In this document: piece after piece, positions 25,177 through 36,639 of the stretch | Position numbering within the stretch: position 1 is the first letter of the stretch | How the letters are laid out: every line of letters starts with the position of its first letter | Assembly: GCF_030813915.1 (NCBI RefSeq) | Contig: NZ_JAUSUJ010000016.1 | Coordinates: 110,661 to 174,660 of the forward strand | Length of the DNA: 64,000 nt | From: Rhodoplanes tepidamans | GTDB taxonomy: Bacteria; Pseudomonadota; Alphaproteobacteria; Rhizobiales; Xanthobacteraceae | Direction of reading: 5' to 3' | Translations under genes and position numbers: made by a program | Notes under the pieces: generated by a model | Seen by the model: the letters and a program-made list of their open reading frames with translations, nothing else | Database searches by the model: none | Told to the model about the DNA's origin: nothing

Positions 25177-25581
25177 ATGAGGGCAGGGATTCGTCTGATC
25201 GTCGCGGGGCTGGCGCTTTCGGGCGCGGTCCTGACCGGGACCGCGGCGCGTGCCGACGTGCGGCACGCGCAGGTGCCGGAGGCGTTGCGCGGCAGCTGGG
25301 CGCCTGCCGCGGAGGCCTGCCCCGGATCGCCCGCCGCGCGCCTGCTGGTCGGGGCGCAGACCTATCAGAGCCCGGACGCCGCCTGCGCGGTCGACTGGGT
25401 GGAGGAGCGCGGCGGCACGCCCGGCGTGATCTACTCGCTGCACATGCGCTGCGGCGCCCTCGGCACCGCCCCGGCCGCGACGGCGGCGACCACCAACCTC
25501 ATCCTCTGGCTGAAGGCCCCCGACGACGGCGCCGTCGGCCCGAGCTTCGAGCGCCTCGTGTCCTACCGCCGCTGCCCGTAG
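25177..25581 (+). CDS. Secreted hypothetical protein
   Basis: The 134-residue product starts MRAGIRLIVAGLALSGAVL, a signal peptide cut near TAARA. The mature protein includes VPEALRGSWAPAAEACPGS, a second cysteine in DAACAVDWVEE, and a C-terminal MRCGALG with RRCP at the end. Four cysteines would give two disulfides. Similar small secreted proteins occur in Bradyrhizobium relatives and I know of no function. The start at 25177 is preceded by GCGGCAGGC. It is a single gene following the nickel operon by 101 bases. Confidence 0.65.
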   Translation: MRAGIRLIVAGLALSGAVLTGTAARADVRHAQVPEALRGSWAPAAEACPGSPAARLLVGAQTYQSPDAACAVDWVEERGGTPGVIYSLHMRCGALGTAPAATAATTNLILWLKAPDDGAVGPSFERLVSYRRCP

Positions 25582-25656
25582 AGCTCCGTCCGCCGAGCTC
25601 TCGCCGCTCATTCCCGCGCAAGCGGCACTCCAGGGCGCCACGACTTGCGCCCCTGG

Positions 25657-25676
25657 GTCCCCGCCTTCGCGGGGAC
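25657..25676. terminator. Hairpin within a dispersed repeat, between convergent genes
   Basis: GTCCCCGC-CTTC-GCGGGGAC is a perfect 8-bp stem in a 25605-25690 stretch that resembles the common Rhizobiales repeat 'cattcccgcgnaagcgg ... tgggtccccgcnttcgcggggac'. It sits between genes ending at 25581 and 25737, so it may terminate both. Confidence 0.5.
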
Positions 25677-25736
25677 GAGCGGACGAGTCCGATTCGTCAC
25701 AGCCGAAAACTGCTCTAGCGGCCCGCAGGTCGGCCC

Positions 25737-27176
25737 TCACACCACCTTGCCGGGGTTGAGGATCCCCTTCGGGTCGAGCACCTGCTTGATGCTGCGCATC
25801 AGGTCGAGGGCGACCGGATCCTTGATGCGCGGCAGGTAGTCGCGCTTCATCACGCCGATGCCGTGCTCCGCCGAGATCGAGCCGCCGCGCGACAGGACCT
25901 CGGCGAAGACGGCGTTCGACACCTCGTCCCAGCGGGCCAGGAAGGCCTGCTTGTCGCCGTCCGGCGGCTGGCTGACGTTGAAGTGGATGTTGCCGTCGCC
26001 GAGATGGCCGAACGGCACCGGCCGGCAGCCCGGGATCAGCCGGGTCACCGCCGCGGCCGCGGCACGGATGAAGTCCGGCACCGCGGCGACCGGCACCGAC
26101 ACGTCCTGCTTGATCGAGCCGCCCTCGTAGCGCTGGGCATCGGAGACGAACTCGCGCAGCCGCCAGAAGGCGGCGCGGTGCTCCAGGCTCTCCGCCATCA
26201 CGGCGTCGATCACCAGGCCCTGCTCGATGGCGAGCGCCAGCGTGTCCTCGAGCAGGTCGCGCAGGCCGTCGCGGGCGCCCGAGGAGAGCTCGATCAGCAC
26301 GTACCAGGGATGCAGGCCGGCGAGCGGGTCGCGCAGGTTGGTGCCGTGCTTCAGCGCGACGTCGAGGCAGATGCGCGCCATCAGCTCGAAGCTGGTCAGG
26401 CTGCCGCCGGCACGCCCCTGGGCGAGCCCGAACAGCGCCAGCGCCGCCTCCGGCGACTCGACGGCGACGAACGCCGTCTCCACCGACTTCGGCGCCGGGA
26501 ACAGCTTCAGCACCGCCGCCGTGATGACGCCGAGCGTACCCTCGGCGCCCATGAACAGGTGCTTGAGGTCGTAGCCGGTGTTGTCCTTCTTGAGCTTGTT
26601 GAGCCCGTGCCAGACCCGGCCGTCGGGCAGCACCACCTCGAGCCCGAGCACGAGGTCGCGGGCCACCCCGTAGGCGAGCGCCGCGGTGCCGCCGGCATTG
26701 CTGGAGAGATTGCCGCCGATCGTGCAGCTGCCCTCGGCGCCCAGCGACAGCGGGAACAGCCGGTCGACCTCCGCGGCGGCCTGCTGGGCCGCCTGCAGCA
26801 CGACGCCGGCCTCGGCCGTCATGGTGTCGGACGCCGGGTCGATCTCGCGGATTCGGTCGAGCCGCTTCAGCGACAGGAGGATCTCGCCGGAATGCGGGAT
26901 CTGGCCGCCGACCAGCCCGGTGTTGCCGCCCTGCGGCACCACCGGCACGCCGAGCTCGCTGGCGAGCCGCAGGATCGCGGCGACCTCGTCGACGCTGCCG
27001 GGGCGCAGCACCGCCGGCGTGCGGCCGTGATAGAGGCCGCGGGGCTCTTCCAGATAGGCAGCCTGGCCGGCCGGGTCGACGACGGCATGGCGCTCGCCCA
27101 CGATGGCGACGAAGCGGGCGAGCTGTTCGGGCGATGGCGGCGCGGGCGACAGGGGCATGCGGCGGGGAATGTCCAT
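25737..27176 (-). CDS. FAD-linked oxidase, D-2-hydroxyacid dehydrogenase / GlcD family
   Basis: The 479-residue product is a PCMH-type flavoprotein. The FAD domain (about residues 45-225) has VVPQGGNTGLVGGQIP and GTLGVITAAVLKLF. The C-terminal domain carries PFGHLGDGNIHFNV, a conserved metal-associated motif in D-lactate and D-2-hydroxyglutarate dehydrogenases, and EHGIGVMKRDYL. It most resembles D-2-hydroxyglutarate- or D-lactate-type enzymes feeding electrons to the respiratory chain, but substrate cannot be decided. No signal peptide is present. Its neighbour on the same strand upstream is tsaC, 56 bases away. Confidence 0.92.
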   Translation of the reverse strand: MDIPRRMPLSPAPPSPEQLARFVAIVGERHAVVDPAGQAAYLEEPRGLYHGRTPAVLRPGSVDEVAAILRLASELGVPVVPQGGNTGLVGGQIPHSGEILLSLKRLDRIREIDPASDTMTAEAGVVLQAAQQAAAEVDRLFPLSLGAEGSCTIGGNLSSNAGGTAALAYGVARDLVLGLEVVLPDGRVWHGLNKLKKDNTGYDLKHLFMGAEGTLGVITAAVLKLFPAPKSVETAFVAVESPEAALALFGLAQGRAGGSLTSFELMARICLDVALKHGTNLRDPLAGLHPWYVLIELSSGARDGLRDLLEDTLALAIEQGLVIDAVMAESLEHRAAFWRLREFVSDAQRYEGGSIKQDVSVPVAAVPDFIRAAAAAVTRLIPGCRPVPFGHLGDGNIHFNVSQPPDGDKQAFLARWDEVSNAVFAEVLSRGGSISAEHGIGVMKRDYLPRIKDPVALDLMRSIKQVLDPKGILNPGKVV

Positions 27177-27232
27177 GGGCGCGCCACTCTAGCGCGTTCT
27201 CCTCCCGCTGTGGGAGTCGCGAGCGAGGGGAG

Positions 27233-28237
27233 TCACCCCCGCGGCGCGGCGGCGCGGGCGAGACGGTCGGCGATGGCGGCGCCGAGGCCGTGGCGCGGGA
27301 TCGGCGCGACCGCGATCACGCTCGCGCCCGACGCGTCGAGGGCGCGCAGATGGGCGAACAGCCGCGCCGCCGCCTCGGCGAGGTCGCCCCGCTCGGAGAG
27401 GTTCAGGACCGCGAGGGCGCCCTCGGCGCCCGGCGGCAGGGTCGGGCCGAAGGCCAGCAGGGCCTCGCCGGGCGACACGGCCGCGGCGCGCAGCCGCAGG
27501 AAGGCGCGGGGTGCATAGTGCGAGCTCAGCATGCCCGGCGCGATCGGCCCGGCGTCCGGCACCAGGCCCGGCCCGGGATCGGTGGTCGGGGCCGGCGGGT
27601 CGGCCACCAGGCCGCCCAGCGCCGCCTCCAGCGCCTCCTTCGGCACCCCGCCGGGGCGCAGCAGGCGCGGCGTGCCGCCGAGGCAGGCCACGATCGTCGA
27701 TTCGACCCCGACCGGAGTCGCCCCGCCGTCGACCACGAGGTCGATGCGGCCGGCGAGGTCGCCGACCACATGGGCCGCCGTGGTGGGCGAGACGTGGCCG
27801 GAGCGGTTCGCCGAAGGCGCCACCACGGGCCGGCCGCAGGCCGCGAGGATCGCCACGGCGACCGGATGGTCCGGCACCCGCAGCGCCAGGGTGTCGAGCC
27901 CGGCGGTGGCGAGGTCGGACACCGGGCAGCCCTCGGCCTTGGGCACCACCAGGGTGAGCGGACCGGGCCAGAACGCCGACGCGAGCGTTCGGGCGGCGCC
28001 GTCGAAGCGGCCGAGCCCGCATGCGGCAGCCGCATCCGGGACATGCGCGATCAGCGGATTGAAGCGCGGCCGGCCCTTGGCGGCGTAGAGCCGCGCCACC
28101 GCCGCCGCATTGGTCGCGTCGGCGCCGAGCCCGTAGACCGTCTCCGTGGGGAAAGCCACCAGCCCGCCGTCCTGCAGGATGCGCGCGGCGGTAGAGGTCG
28201 CCTCCGGCCCTGCCGCCAGGACGCGGGTAAAAATCAT
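27233..28237 (-). CDS. tsaC: L-threonylcarbamoyladenylate synthase (TsaC/Sua5)
   Basis: This enzyme makes threonylcarbamoyl-AMP for the t6A modification of ANN-decoding tRNAs. The YrdC/Sua5 domain is residues 1-200, with AFPTETVYGLGADA, KGRPRFNPLI and PSANRSG, all central to ATP and threonine/bicarbonate binding. The C-terminal Sua5 domain (about 215-330) is also present, making it the long Sua5-type form (334 residues). I took the ATG at 28237 (MIFTRVLA); the upstream frame adds 14 poorly supported residues. It is divergent from tRNA-Pro with a 71-base gap. Confidence 0.93.
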   Translation of the reverse strand: MIFTRVLAAGPEATSTAARILQDGGLVAFPTETVYGLGADATNAAAVARLYAAKGRPRFNPLIAHVPDAAAACGLGRFDGAARTLASAFWPGPLTLVVPKAEGCPVSDLATAGLDTLALRVPDHPVAVAILAACGRPVVAPSANRSGHVSPTTAAHVVGDLAGRIDLVVDGGATPVGVESTIVACLGGTPRLLRPGGVPKEALEAALGGLVADPPAPTTDPGPGLVPDAGPIAPGMLSSHYAPRAFLRLRAAAVSPGEALLAFGPTLPPGAEGALAVLNLSERGDLAEAAARLFAHLRALDASGASVIAVAPIPRHGLGAAIADRLARAAAPRG

Positions 28238-28308
28238 CGCAGTCACATCGACTCCCGTGCTTGCCGGCTCGGACTCCAATGGCTATAAGACCGTCCTCGC
28301 CGGCGGGA

Positions 28309-28385
28309 CGGAGTGTAGCGCAGTCTGGTAGCGCACCTCGTTCGGGACGAGGGGGTCGCAGGTTCAAATCCTGCCACTCCGACCA
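28309..28385 (+). tRNA. tRNA-Pro (anticodon CGG), CCA encoded
   Basis: The 77-base sequence folds into a standard cloverleaf: acceptor CGGAGTG pairs with CACTCCG, D-stem GCGC/GCGC, anticodon stem CCTCG/CGAGG with loop TTCGGGA, and T-stem GCAGG/CCTGC with TTCAAAT. The anticodon is CGG, reading CCG proline codons, which dominate in GC-rich genomes. The discriminator A is followed by an encoded CCA. Confidence 0.97.
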
Positions 28386-28562
28386 TTCCGGGGCCCTTGC
28401 CTCGGGTGTTCGGTCCGCCGGCGCCATCAGACGACGCGCCATTACCACGTCACGCGGGCCGCTGCACGCACGGCTCTGCGCGCTGCCGGCCTCCGCGGCT
28501 AGCCCGGCTGCAGACGATCGGGTGATCGCGAATTCGCTAAAAATCGCCGAAAATAACCACGT

Positions 28563-28591
28563 TTGACACGGCGGCACCGATGGCGTGTATC
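28563..28591 (+). promoter_or_regulatory. Sigma-70-like promoter for the glycosyltransferase operon
   Basis: TTGACA at 28563-28568 and TGTATC at 28586-28591 are separated by 17 bp, in the one AT-rich part of the 327-base gap (28386-28712) between tRNA-Pro and the first glycosyltransferase gene. The rest of that gap is GC-rich and featureless. The -35 is a perfect match, the -10 weak. Confidence 0.5.
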
Positions 28592-28712
28592 GGCCCGGCC
28601 GCGGCGCGACGGCGATTCCCCCGGCCGTCCCGATGCGGCTGTCCGGGCCGGGCGGCATCGTCGGCCCGACCGACCGTCGGCCTGACCGAGAGACCCGCGA
28701 GCGCGCCCTGCG

Positions 28713-30197
28713 ATGAATTCCCAACCGGCGATGTCCGACGCGGTGCCGCGCCTCCTCCTCGATCTCTCCTGGTCGCTGCGCTGGGCCGGCCCGCCGGTCG
28801 GCATCCTGCGGGTCGAGCGCGAGTTCGCCCGCTGGGCCTTCGCCAACCTGCCCGCGGCGCACGGCGTGTTCTTCGATCCGGCCACCCTGCAGTACCGGCT
28901 GCTCGACCGGGCGACCGCCGGGTCGTTCCTCGGCGGCGACGCGGTGCTCGACACGCTCGGCCTGCGCGATCCCGGCCGGGTCGGCCGCCGCAAGAGCGAC
29001 CGGGTCCCGGCGGCGCTCCGTCCGGCGGCGCGCTGGCTTCTGCAGTCGCGCCACATGCTGCTGCAGACGCTGGAGCGGCGGCGCCTCGCGGCAGCGTCCC
29101 CGGCGGCGGCGGCACGGCTCGCCCGCCTGCAGGCGCCGCTGATCCGGGGAAAGTATCGCGGCCTGATGGTGAAGCCGGACGGCACCCGGCGCGACTTCGT
29201 GCCGCTCGACGCGCTGGCGAGCCGGCCGGTCGACTTCCGGCCCGACGACATTCTCGTCTGTGCCGGCGCCGGCTGGTCGCACACCGACATCGCCGCGATC
29301 CGGGCGCAGAAGCAGGCGACGCCGTTCCGCCTCGCGCTGCTCTGCTACGACATCATCCCGATCCTGTTCCCGCAGTTCTACAAGCCGCACGACGTCGAGA
29401 GCTTCACGCACTATTTCGAGGGCGCCTTCCCGGCGGCCGACCTGGTGCTGGTCAACTCGCGCCGGGTCGAGACCGACGTGCAGGCGTGGTGCGCCAGCCG
29501 CGGCCTGCCGCTGAAGGAGACCGCCGTCGTGCCGCTCGGCGCCGACATCCCGGCGCCGGCGGACGGCGCGGCCGACGGGCCTGCGCCGCCCCTGCCGCAC
29601 GGGCTCGAGCCGCAGAAGTTCGCGCTGTTCGTCAGCACCATCGAACCGCGCAAGGGGCACCGGCTGCTGTACGAGACCTGGCTGCGCCTGCTGCAGGCCG
29701 GCGTGCCCCAGCGCACCGGATTCAAGCTGGTCTTCGTCGGCCGGCCCGGCTGGATGGTCGAGGACCTTGTCCGCACGCTCGACGGCGACGCGCGCATCAA
29801 AGGCACGCTGCTGCGGCTCGACCGCGCCGACGACGCCACCATGCGGGCGCTCTCCCTCGGCTGCGCCTTCGGGCTCTATCCGTCGCGCTACGAGGGCTAC
29901 GGCCTGCCGCTGGTCGAGGCCTTCCATCTCGGCAAGGCGGTGATCGCCTCGACGGGCGGCTCGCTGCCCGAGGTGGCGGGGCCGTTCTCGCCGTGCCTCG
30001 ATCCGGAGGACGGCGACGCCTGGTTCGCCACGCTGCAGCGGTGGATCGAGGATCCGGCGGCGCGCGCGCCCTACGAGGCGACGATCCGTGCATCGTTCCG
30101 CCACCCGGGCTGGCGCGAGGCGGCGGCGCTGTTCTTCGCGCGCGTCACCGCCCTGCCGGTTGCCGCGGCGGCGCCGTCCGAGGTGCCGGCACCGTGA
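28713..30197 (+). CDS. GT4-family glycosyltransferase
   Basis: The 494-residue product has a GT-B fold. The C-terminal half has the GT4 donor site with LFVSTIEPRKGH, FVGRPGW and the E-x7-E motif PSRYEGYGLPLVEAF near residues 390-404. The N-terminal 180 residues include an unusual leading segment (LLLDLSWSLRWAGPPVGILRVEREF) that is repeated in the next gene. It is longer than typical GT4 enzymes (350-420). It is the first gene of a coupled pair, ending in GTGA with the next start. Likely role is transfer of a sugar to a membrane or polysaccharide acceptor; the donor is unknown. Confidence 0.9.
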   Translation: MNSQPAMSDAVPRLLLDLSWSLRWAGPPVGILRVEREFARWAFANLPAAHGVFFDPATLQYRLLDRATAGSFLGGDAVLDTLGLRDPGRVGRRKSDRVPAALRPAARWLLQSRHMLLQTLERRRLAAASPAAAARLARLQAPLIRGKYRGLMVKPDGTRRDFVPLDALASRPVDFRPDDILVCAGAGWSHTDIAAIRAQKQATPFRLALLCYDIIPILFPQFYKPHDVESFTHYFEGAFPAADLVLVNSRRVETDVQAWCASRGLPLKETAVVPLGADIPAPADGAADGPAPPLPHGLEPQKFALFVSTIEPRKGHRLLYETWLRLLQAGVPQRTGFKLVFVGRPGWMVEDLVRTLDGDARIKGTLLRLDRADDATMRALSLGCAFGLYPSRYEGYGLPLVEAFHLGKAVIASTGGSLPEVAGPFSPCLDPEDGDAWFATLQRWIEDPAARAPYEATIRASFRHPGWREAAALFFARVTALPVAAAAPSEVPAP

Positions 30198-31654
30198 CCG
30201 ATCGGCTGCCCGAAACGGCGTCGGCGCCGCGCGTGCTGTTCGACCTGTCCACCATCATGCGCTGGACCGGGCCGCCGGTCGGCATCCTGCGGGCCGCGGG
30301 CGAGCTCGCCCGCTTCGCCCGCAGGACGCTCCCCGACGTCCGCTTCGTGTTCTTCGATCCGGACACGCACGGCTACCGGCTGCTGCGCGACGCGGCCGTC
30401 GATCCGGTGCTGGACGAGGACGCCGTGATCGATCCGATCGGACTGCCGGACCCGACCGGGACGCGCCGGCACGGGACCGACCGGATACCGGCCGGGCTGC
30501 GGCCGGCCGCCTTCTGGGTGCTGCAGTCGCGCCACCAGGCCCTGATGGCGCTGGAGCGCCTGCGGCTCGCCGGCGGGGCCGCGTCTGGCGTCGCCGCGGC
30601 CGTGCAGGACCGCCTGGCCGCCGCCAAGGACCGGGCCGTGATGATGCGCGGCGGCGGGGACCGGCGCCCGGTGCTCAGCCGCGGCGCGGCGCTCGGCCCG
30701 ACGGTCGCCTTCGGGCCGGACGACGTGCTCGTCTGTGCCGGCACGGGCTGGCACGACACCGACATCGCGGCCGTCGTCCGGGAGAAACGCGAGACCGGCT
30801 TCCGGCTGGCGCTGCTGTGCTACGACCTGATGCCGCTGACGCTGCCCGACTGCTTCCAGCCGCACGACCGGGCGCTGTTCGACGCCTACATGCGGATGGC
30901 GCTGCCGGCCGCCGATCTGGTCCTCGTCAATGCCGCCTGCACGGCGGACGACATCCGCGCCTGGTGCGGAGCGCAGGGCCTGGGCGTGCCCCGTACCGCG
31001 GTGGTGCCGCTCGGCGCCGACGGTCCGGTCGCGCCCGATACCGGCGAGGCGGCGCCGCTGCCGGCCGGACTCGCGGCCGGCCGCTACGCCCTCTTCGTCA
31101 GCACGCTCGAGCCGCGCAAGAATCACCGGGTGCTGGTCGCGGCCTGGCGGCGCCTGATCGAGTCGGGCGCGCCGGGGATCGCCGGCTTCCGGCTGGTGTT
31201 CGTCGGCCGTGCCGGCTGGGGGAGCGGACCGCTGCGCGACGAGATCGCCGCCGATCCGCGGCTCGCCGCGACCATCGTCCATCTCGCCGGGGTGGAGGAC
31301 GCGACCGTCGCGACCCTCTATCGCGGCGCCGCCTTCTGCTGCTATCCCTCCCGCTGCGAGGGTTACGGCCTGCCGGTGGTGGAGGCGTTCCGGTTCGGCA
31401 AGGCCGTGCTGGCCTCGACGGGCGGCGCGCTGCCCGAAGTCGTGGCGGACTTCTCGCCCTGCCTCGATCCGGACGATGTCGATGCCTGGACCGCGGCCCT
31501 GCGGTCGTGGATCGCCGATCCGGCGGCACGGGCCGTGCACGAGACGCGGATCAGGACGGCGTTCCGGCACCCCGGCTGGGACGCAGCAGCAGCGCGGTTC
31601 TTCGCATGCGTGCACGAGGCGACCGGCAGCGTGGCCGGGAGCCCCGGGATTTAG
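30194..31654 (+). CDS. GT4-family glycosyltransferase, tandem paralogue
   Basis: The 486-residue product aligns along its whole length with the preceding gene: same leading motif (FDLSTIMRWTGPPVGILR), the LLCYD acceptor-side motif, and PSRCEGYGLPVVEAF near residue 390. The start is GTG at 30194, overlapping the upstream stop as GTGA; no ATG gives the matching N-terminus. Their divergence indicates an old duplication with probable change of linkage or donor. Together with the ligase gene at 31689 they form a compact glycan-synthesis unit. Confidence 0.9.
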   Translation: MTDRLPETASAPRVLFDLSTIMRWTGPPVGILRAAGELARFARRTLPDVRFVFFDPDTHGYRLLRDAAVDPVLDEDAVIDPIGLPDPTGTRRHGTDRIPAGLRPAAFWVLQSRHQALMALERLRLAGGAASGVAAAVQDRLAAAKDRAVMMRGGGDRRPVLSRGAALGPTVAFGPDDVLVCAGTGWHDTDIAAVVREKRETGFRLALLCYDLMPLTLPDCFQPHDRALFDAYMRMALPAADLVLVNAACTADDIRAWCGAQGLGVPRTAVVPLGADGPVAPDTGEAAPLPAGLAAGRYALFVSTLEPRKNHRVLVAAWRRLIESGAPGIAGFRLVFVGRAGWGSGPLRDEIAADPRLAATIVHLAGVEDATVATLYRGAAFCCYPSRCEGYGLPVVEAFRFGKAVLASTGGALPEVVADFSPCLDPDDVDAWTAALRSWIADPAARAVHETRIRTAFRHPGWDAAAARFFACVHEATGSVAGSPGI

Positions 31655-31688
31655 TCGGAACGGACATGTTCGGACCAGCGAGGGCAGG

Positions 31689-32999
31689 ATGGCCGGCGAC
31701 CCCGGCGAGCGATCGACCATGACGGGCGCCGCGATGCGGCCGCGCCGTGCGGTGGTGCTCGCCTGGCTGCGCGAGGCCCTGACCGCTCCGGAGACCGCGG
31801 CGCTCGGCTATCTCGTGACGTTCGCCCCGATGGTGCTGACCAACAGGCTCTCGGCCGCCAACTTCCTGTTCTTCGCCGCGCTGCTGCCGCTGTCGATCCC
31901 CCGCATCGTCGCCCTGGCGAGCCGTCCGGACGGGCGCGCGGTGCTGCGCCGCCTGCCCGGAACGGTCGTCGCCGCGAGCGCGGCCTATGTGACGTTCCTG
32001 ACGATCGCGGCGGCCGTGCAGCCCGACGCGACTTGGCGGCTCGTCCGCAAGGACTCCGAGTACGGCCTCGCCATCGTCGGCTTCGTGGCGGCGACCGGCG
32101 TTCTCGTCGCGACCGGCACGCGGTTCCTCCGCCTCGCCGTGCTCGGCCTCGCCGGCGCGGTGGCGGCCAGCGCGCTGCTGAACGTGGCGGCCTTCCTGCC
32201 CTCGTTCCCCACCGACCCGGAGGATCTCCTCGCCTGGCGGCTCGTCGCCGTCCTGGGAATGCCGGAATACGCCAACGCGACCAACATCAGCGCCACCTAC
32301 GCCGTTCTCCTGGTCGTCGCCGCGGCGGCGGCGAGCGGGCTGACGCGCTCCTGGCTCGAGCGGAGCGTGCTGATCGTGGCAACCGGCGTGCTCGGCGTCG
32401 CCGTGATCCTGACGCAGTCGCGCGGTGCCGTGCTCGGCGTCGCCTGCGGGCTCGTCGTGCTCGCGGCGACGTTGTCGCGCCGCGCCCGCATCGCCCTCCT
32501 GGTCGGGGCGACACTGTGCCTGGCCGGCCTCGCCGTGACGCCGCTCGGTCCCGACTGGGTGCAGCGGGGCGTGAGCTACCGGCCGGCCGTCTGGGCCGCC
32601 TATCTCGACAAGGCGGCGGAGCGGCCGCTGCTCGGCTACGGCCCGCACGCCGACATCGGCGTGACGATCGCGCCCGACGTGCCGATCGGCCAGCCGCACA
32701 ACCTGATCCTCTCGGGCCAGATCCGCGGCGGCATCGGTGCGGCGCTCGCCATGGCGGCGCTGCTCGCCGCCGGGCTGTTCTGGAGCGTGCGCCTGGTGCG
32801 GGCCGGCGGCAGCGTCGTGCCGCTGTGCGGCTTCGTCACCATGACGGTGTGCGGCATGGTCGACTACAACCTGCTGATCACCCGTCCGGCCTGGCCCTGG
32901 CTGACCTTCTGGCTGCCGATCGGCTTCGCGGCCGGCGCCGAGCTCGCCGTGCGGGCCGGGGCCGATCCGGCCGTGGGCGACGCGGGCACCCGGCGGTAA
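31689..32999 (+). CDS. O-antigen ligase / Wzy-like polymerase family membrane protein
   Basis: The 436-residue product has about 11 membrane segments. The family Wzy_C region contains LTQSRGAVLGVACG near residue 241 and a large periplasmic loop with GYGPHADIG and GQPHNLIL (H near 334), as in WaaL ligases and polymerases. The ATG at 31689 is preceded by GAGGGCAGG. It follows the paired GT4 genes by 34 bases and is probably their operon partner: the GTs would build a short oligosaccharide and this protein would polymerise or ligate it on the periplasmic side. Ligase and polymerase cannot be distinguished here. Confidence 0.85.
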   Translation: MAGDPGERSTMTGAAMRPRRAVVLAWLREALTAPETAALGYLVTFAPMVLTNRLSAANFLFFAALLPLSIPRIVALASRPDGRAVLRRLPGTVVAASAAYVTFLTIAAAVQPDATWRLVRKDSEYGLAIVGFVAATGVLVATGTRFLRLAVLGLAGAVAASALLNVAAFLPSFPTDPEDLLAWRLVAVLGMPEYANATNISATYAVLLVVAAAAASGLTRSWLERSVLIVATGVLGVAVILTQSRGAVLGVACGLVVLAATLSRRARIALLVGATLCLAGLAVTPLGPDWVQRGVSYRPAVWAAYLDKAAERPLLGYGPHADIGVTIAPDVPIGQPHNLILSGQIRGGIGAALAMAALLAAGLFWSVRLVRAGGSVVPLCGFVTMTVCGMVDYNLLITRPAWPWLTFWLPIGFAAGAELAVRAGADPAVGDAGTRR

Positions 33000-33082
33000 C
33001 GCCTTGCGGATCGGGGCCGGCGTTCCTTAATGGGGACCGGGGACGCCTTTCACCCTCGACATCAGCCACAAGCGAGACCCTC

Positions 33083-33655
33083 GTGACCCTTCGCCTCCAC
33101 ACCATCGTCGCCAGCACCCGCCCCGGCCGCATCGGCCCGACCATCGGGCGCTGGTTCCACGAGCGCGCCGCCGCGCACGGCGGCTTCGACGCGCATCTGG
33201 TCGACCTCGCCGACTTCGCCCTGCCGGTCTACGACGAGCCGCATCACCCGCGGATGCGGAAATACGAGCACGCCCATACGAAGCAGTGGAGCGAGAGCGT
33301 GGCCGCGGCCGACGCCTATGTGCTGGTGACGCCGGAGTACAATTTCGGCCCCACCCCGGCGCTCGTGAACGCGCTCAACTACGTGTACTCGGAGTGGAAC
33401 TACAAGCCGGCCGCCTTCGTCAGCTACGGCGGCGTCTCGGGCGGCATCCGCGCCGTGCAGGTGACCAAGCAGATCCTCACCACCCTCAAGGTGATGCCGG
33501 TCCTCGAGGCGGTGGTGATCCCGTTCGTGCATCAGCAGATCAAGGATGGCGCCTTCGTGCCGAACGACATCCAGGTGACCGCGGTCAAGGAGGTCCTGGA
33601 CGAGCTGCACAAATGGGCCGGCGCCCTGAAGCCGCTGCACACCGCGAAGGGCTGA
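33083..33655 (+). CDS. NADPH-dependent FMN reductase family protein
   Basis: The 190-residue flavodoxin-like protein has the family phosphate-binding motif (VASTRPGRIGPTIGRW) and PEYNFGPTPALVNALNYVYSE with SYGGVSGG. Members reduce FMN or quinones with NADPH, often for protection against oxidants. The start is the GTG at 33083 because it gives MTLRLHTIVAS; there is no better start downstream. It follows the O-antigen-ligase-like gene by 83 bases and may be separately transcribed. It converges on a small cysteine-rich protein gene. Confidence 0.88.
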   Translation: MTLRLHTIVASTRPGRIGPTIGRWFHERAAAHGGFDAHLVDLADFALPVYDEPHHPRMRKYEHAHTKQWSESVAAADAYVLVTPEYNFGPTPALVNALNYVYSEWNYKPAAFVSYGGVSGGIRAVQVTKQILTTLKVMPVLEAVVIPFVHQQIKDGAFVPNDIQVTAVKEVLDELHKWAGALKPLHTAKG

Positions 33656-33722
33656 TCGACGGCAGGCGACGGCCCGTCCCGCACCACGAGGCCACCCGCA
33701 CCGTGACCGTCCCGCGGGGGCC

Positions 33723-33974
33723 TCACCCCTTCAGGTCGACCACGGCGCGGCAGGCCGGCGACAGGCTGGGCCGCGCCTTCTTCAGGCAGGCCATGATCTG
33801 GTCGACCCGCGGCACCTCGGTACCGCACAGCCGGAACGCGTCGTTGGTGCAGGCGGCGCGCTGACCGGCCGCGAGCGGCGCCGCCGCCAGCGGGATGGGG
33901 GCGGCCGTGGCCAGGACGAGGGCGGCGGCGGCGAGGGCGCAGGCGGACCGCAGCCGGTTCGGGTGAGGGACCAT
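33723..33974 (-). CDS. Small secreted cysteine-rich protein (GLG1-repeat-like)
   Basis: The 83-residue product has a signal peptide (residues 1-30) and four spaced cysteines in ACTNDAFRLC and IMACLKKARPSLSPAC. This spacing matches short cysteine-rich repeats (GLG1-type) found in periplasmic proteins of Rhizobiales. The proline and basic residues between cysteines fit the pattern. No function is known to me. I took the ATG at 33974 since it gives a proper signal peptide. Confidence 0.7.
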   Translation of the reverse strand: MVPHPNRLRSACALAAAALVLATAAPIPLAAAPLAAGQRAACTNDAFRLCGTEVPRVDQIMACLKKARPSLSPACRAVVDLKG

Positions 33975-34221
33975 GGTGGCGTCCTCCGGCAGGGTGGCCG
34001 CAGCCCGTCCTGCGACAGTGTTGGTCCTCCATAGAAGCCGGCGGCGTCCGGCGGTACCGTGCGGTGGATCACACAGGGCCCCGCCGGCGGCGGCTAGAGA
34101 CCCGGTGTACGGCCGAGGCCGTGCGCTATACTCCGCGGCCGGCGATCGCGGGAGCACGGCGGCCGGGGTGCCCGGCCCGGACGGGACCGGACAGGACAGC
34201 GACCCGGACAGGACAGCGACG

Positions 34222-36635
<2,414 letters not shown>

Positions 36636-36639
<4 letters not shown>

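Noticed and set aside
28309..28385. tRNA-Pro as an integration site
   Set aside because: No integrase and no direct repeat of the tRNA 3' end are visible in the window, and the flanking genes look like chromosomal core.
27189..30104. Long open frame opposite tsaC, tRNA-Pro and the first glycosyltransferase gene
   Set aside because: It reads through the tRNA gene on the antisense strand and has shadow composition; the real genes on each side have clear motifs.
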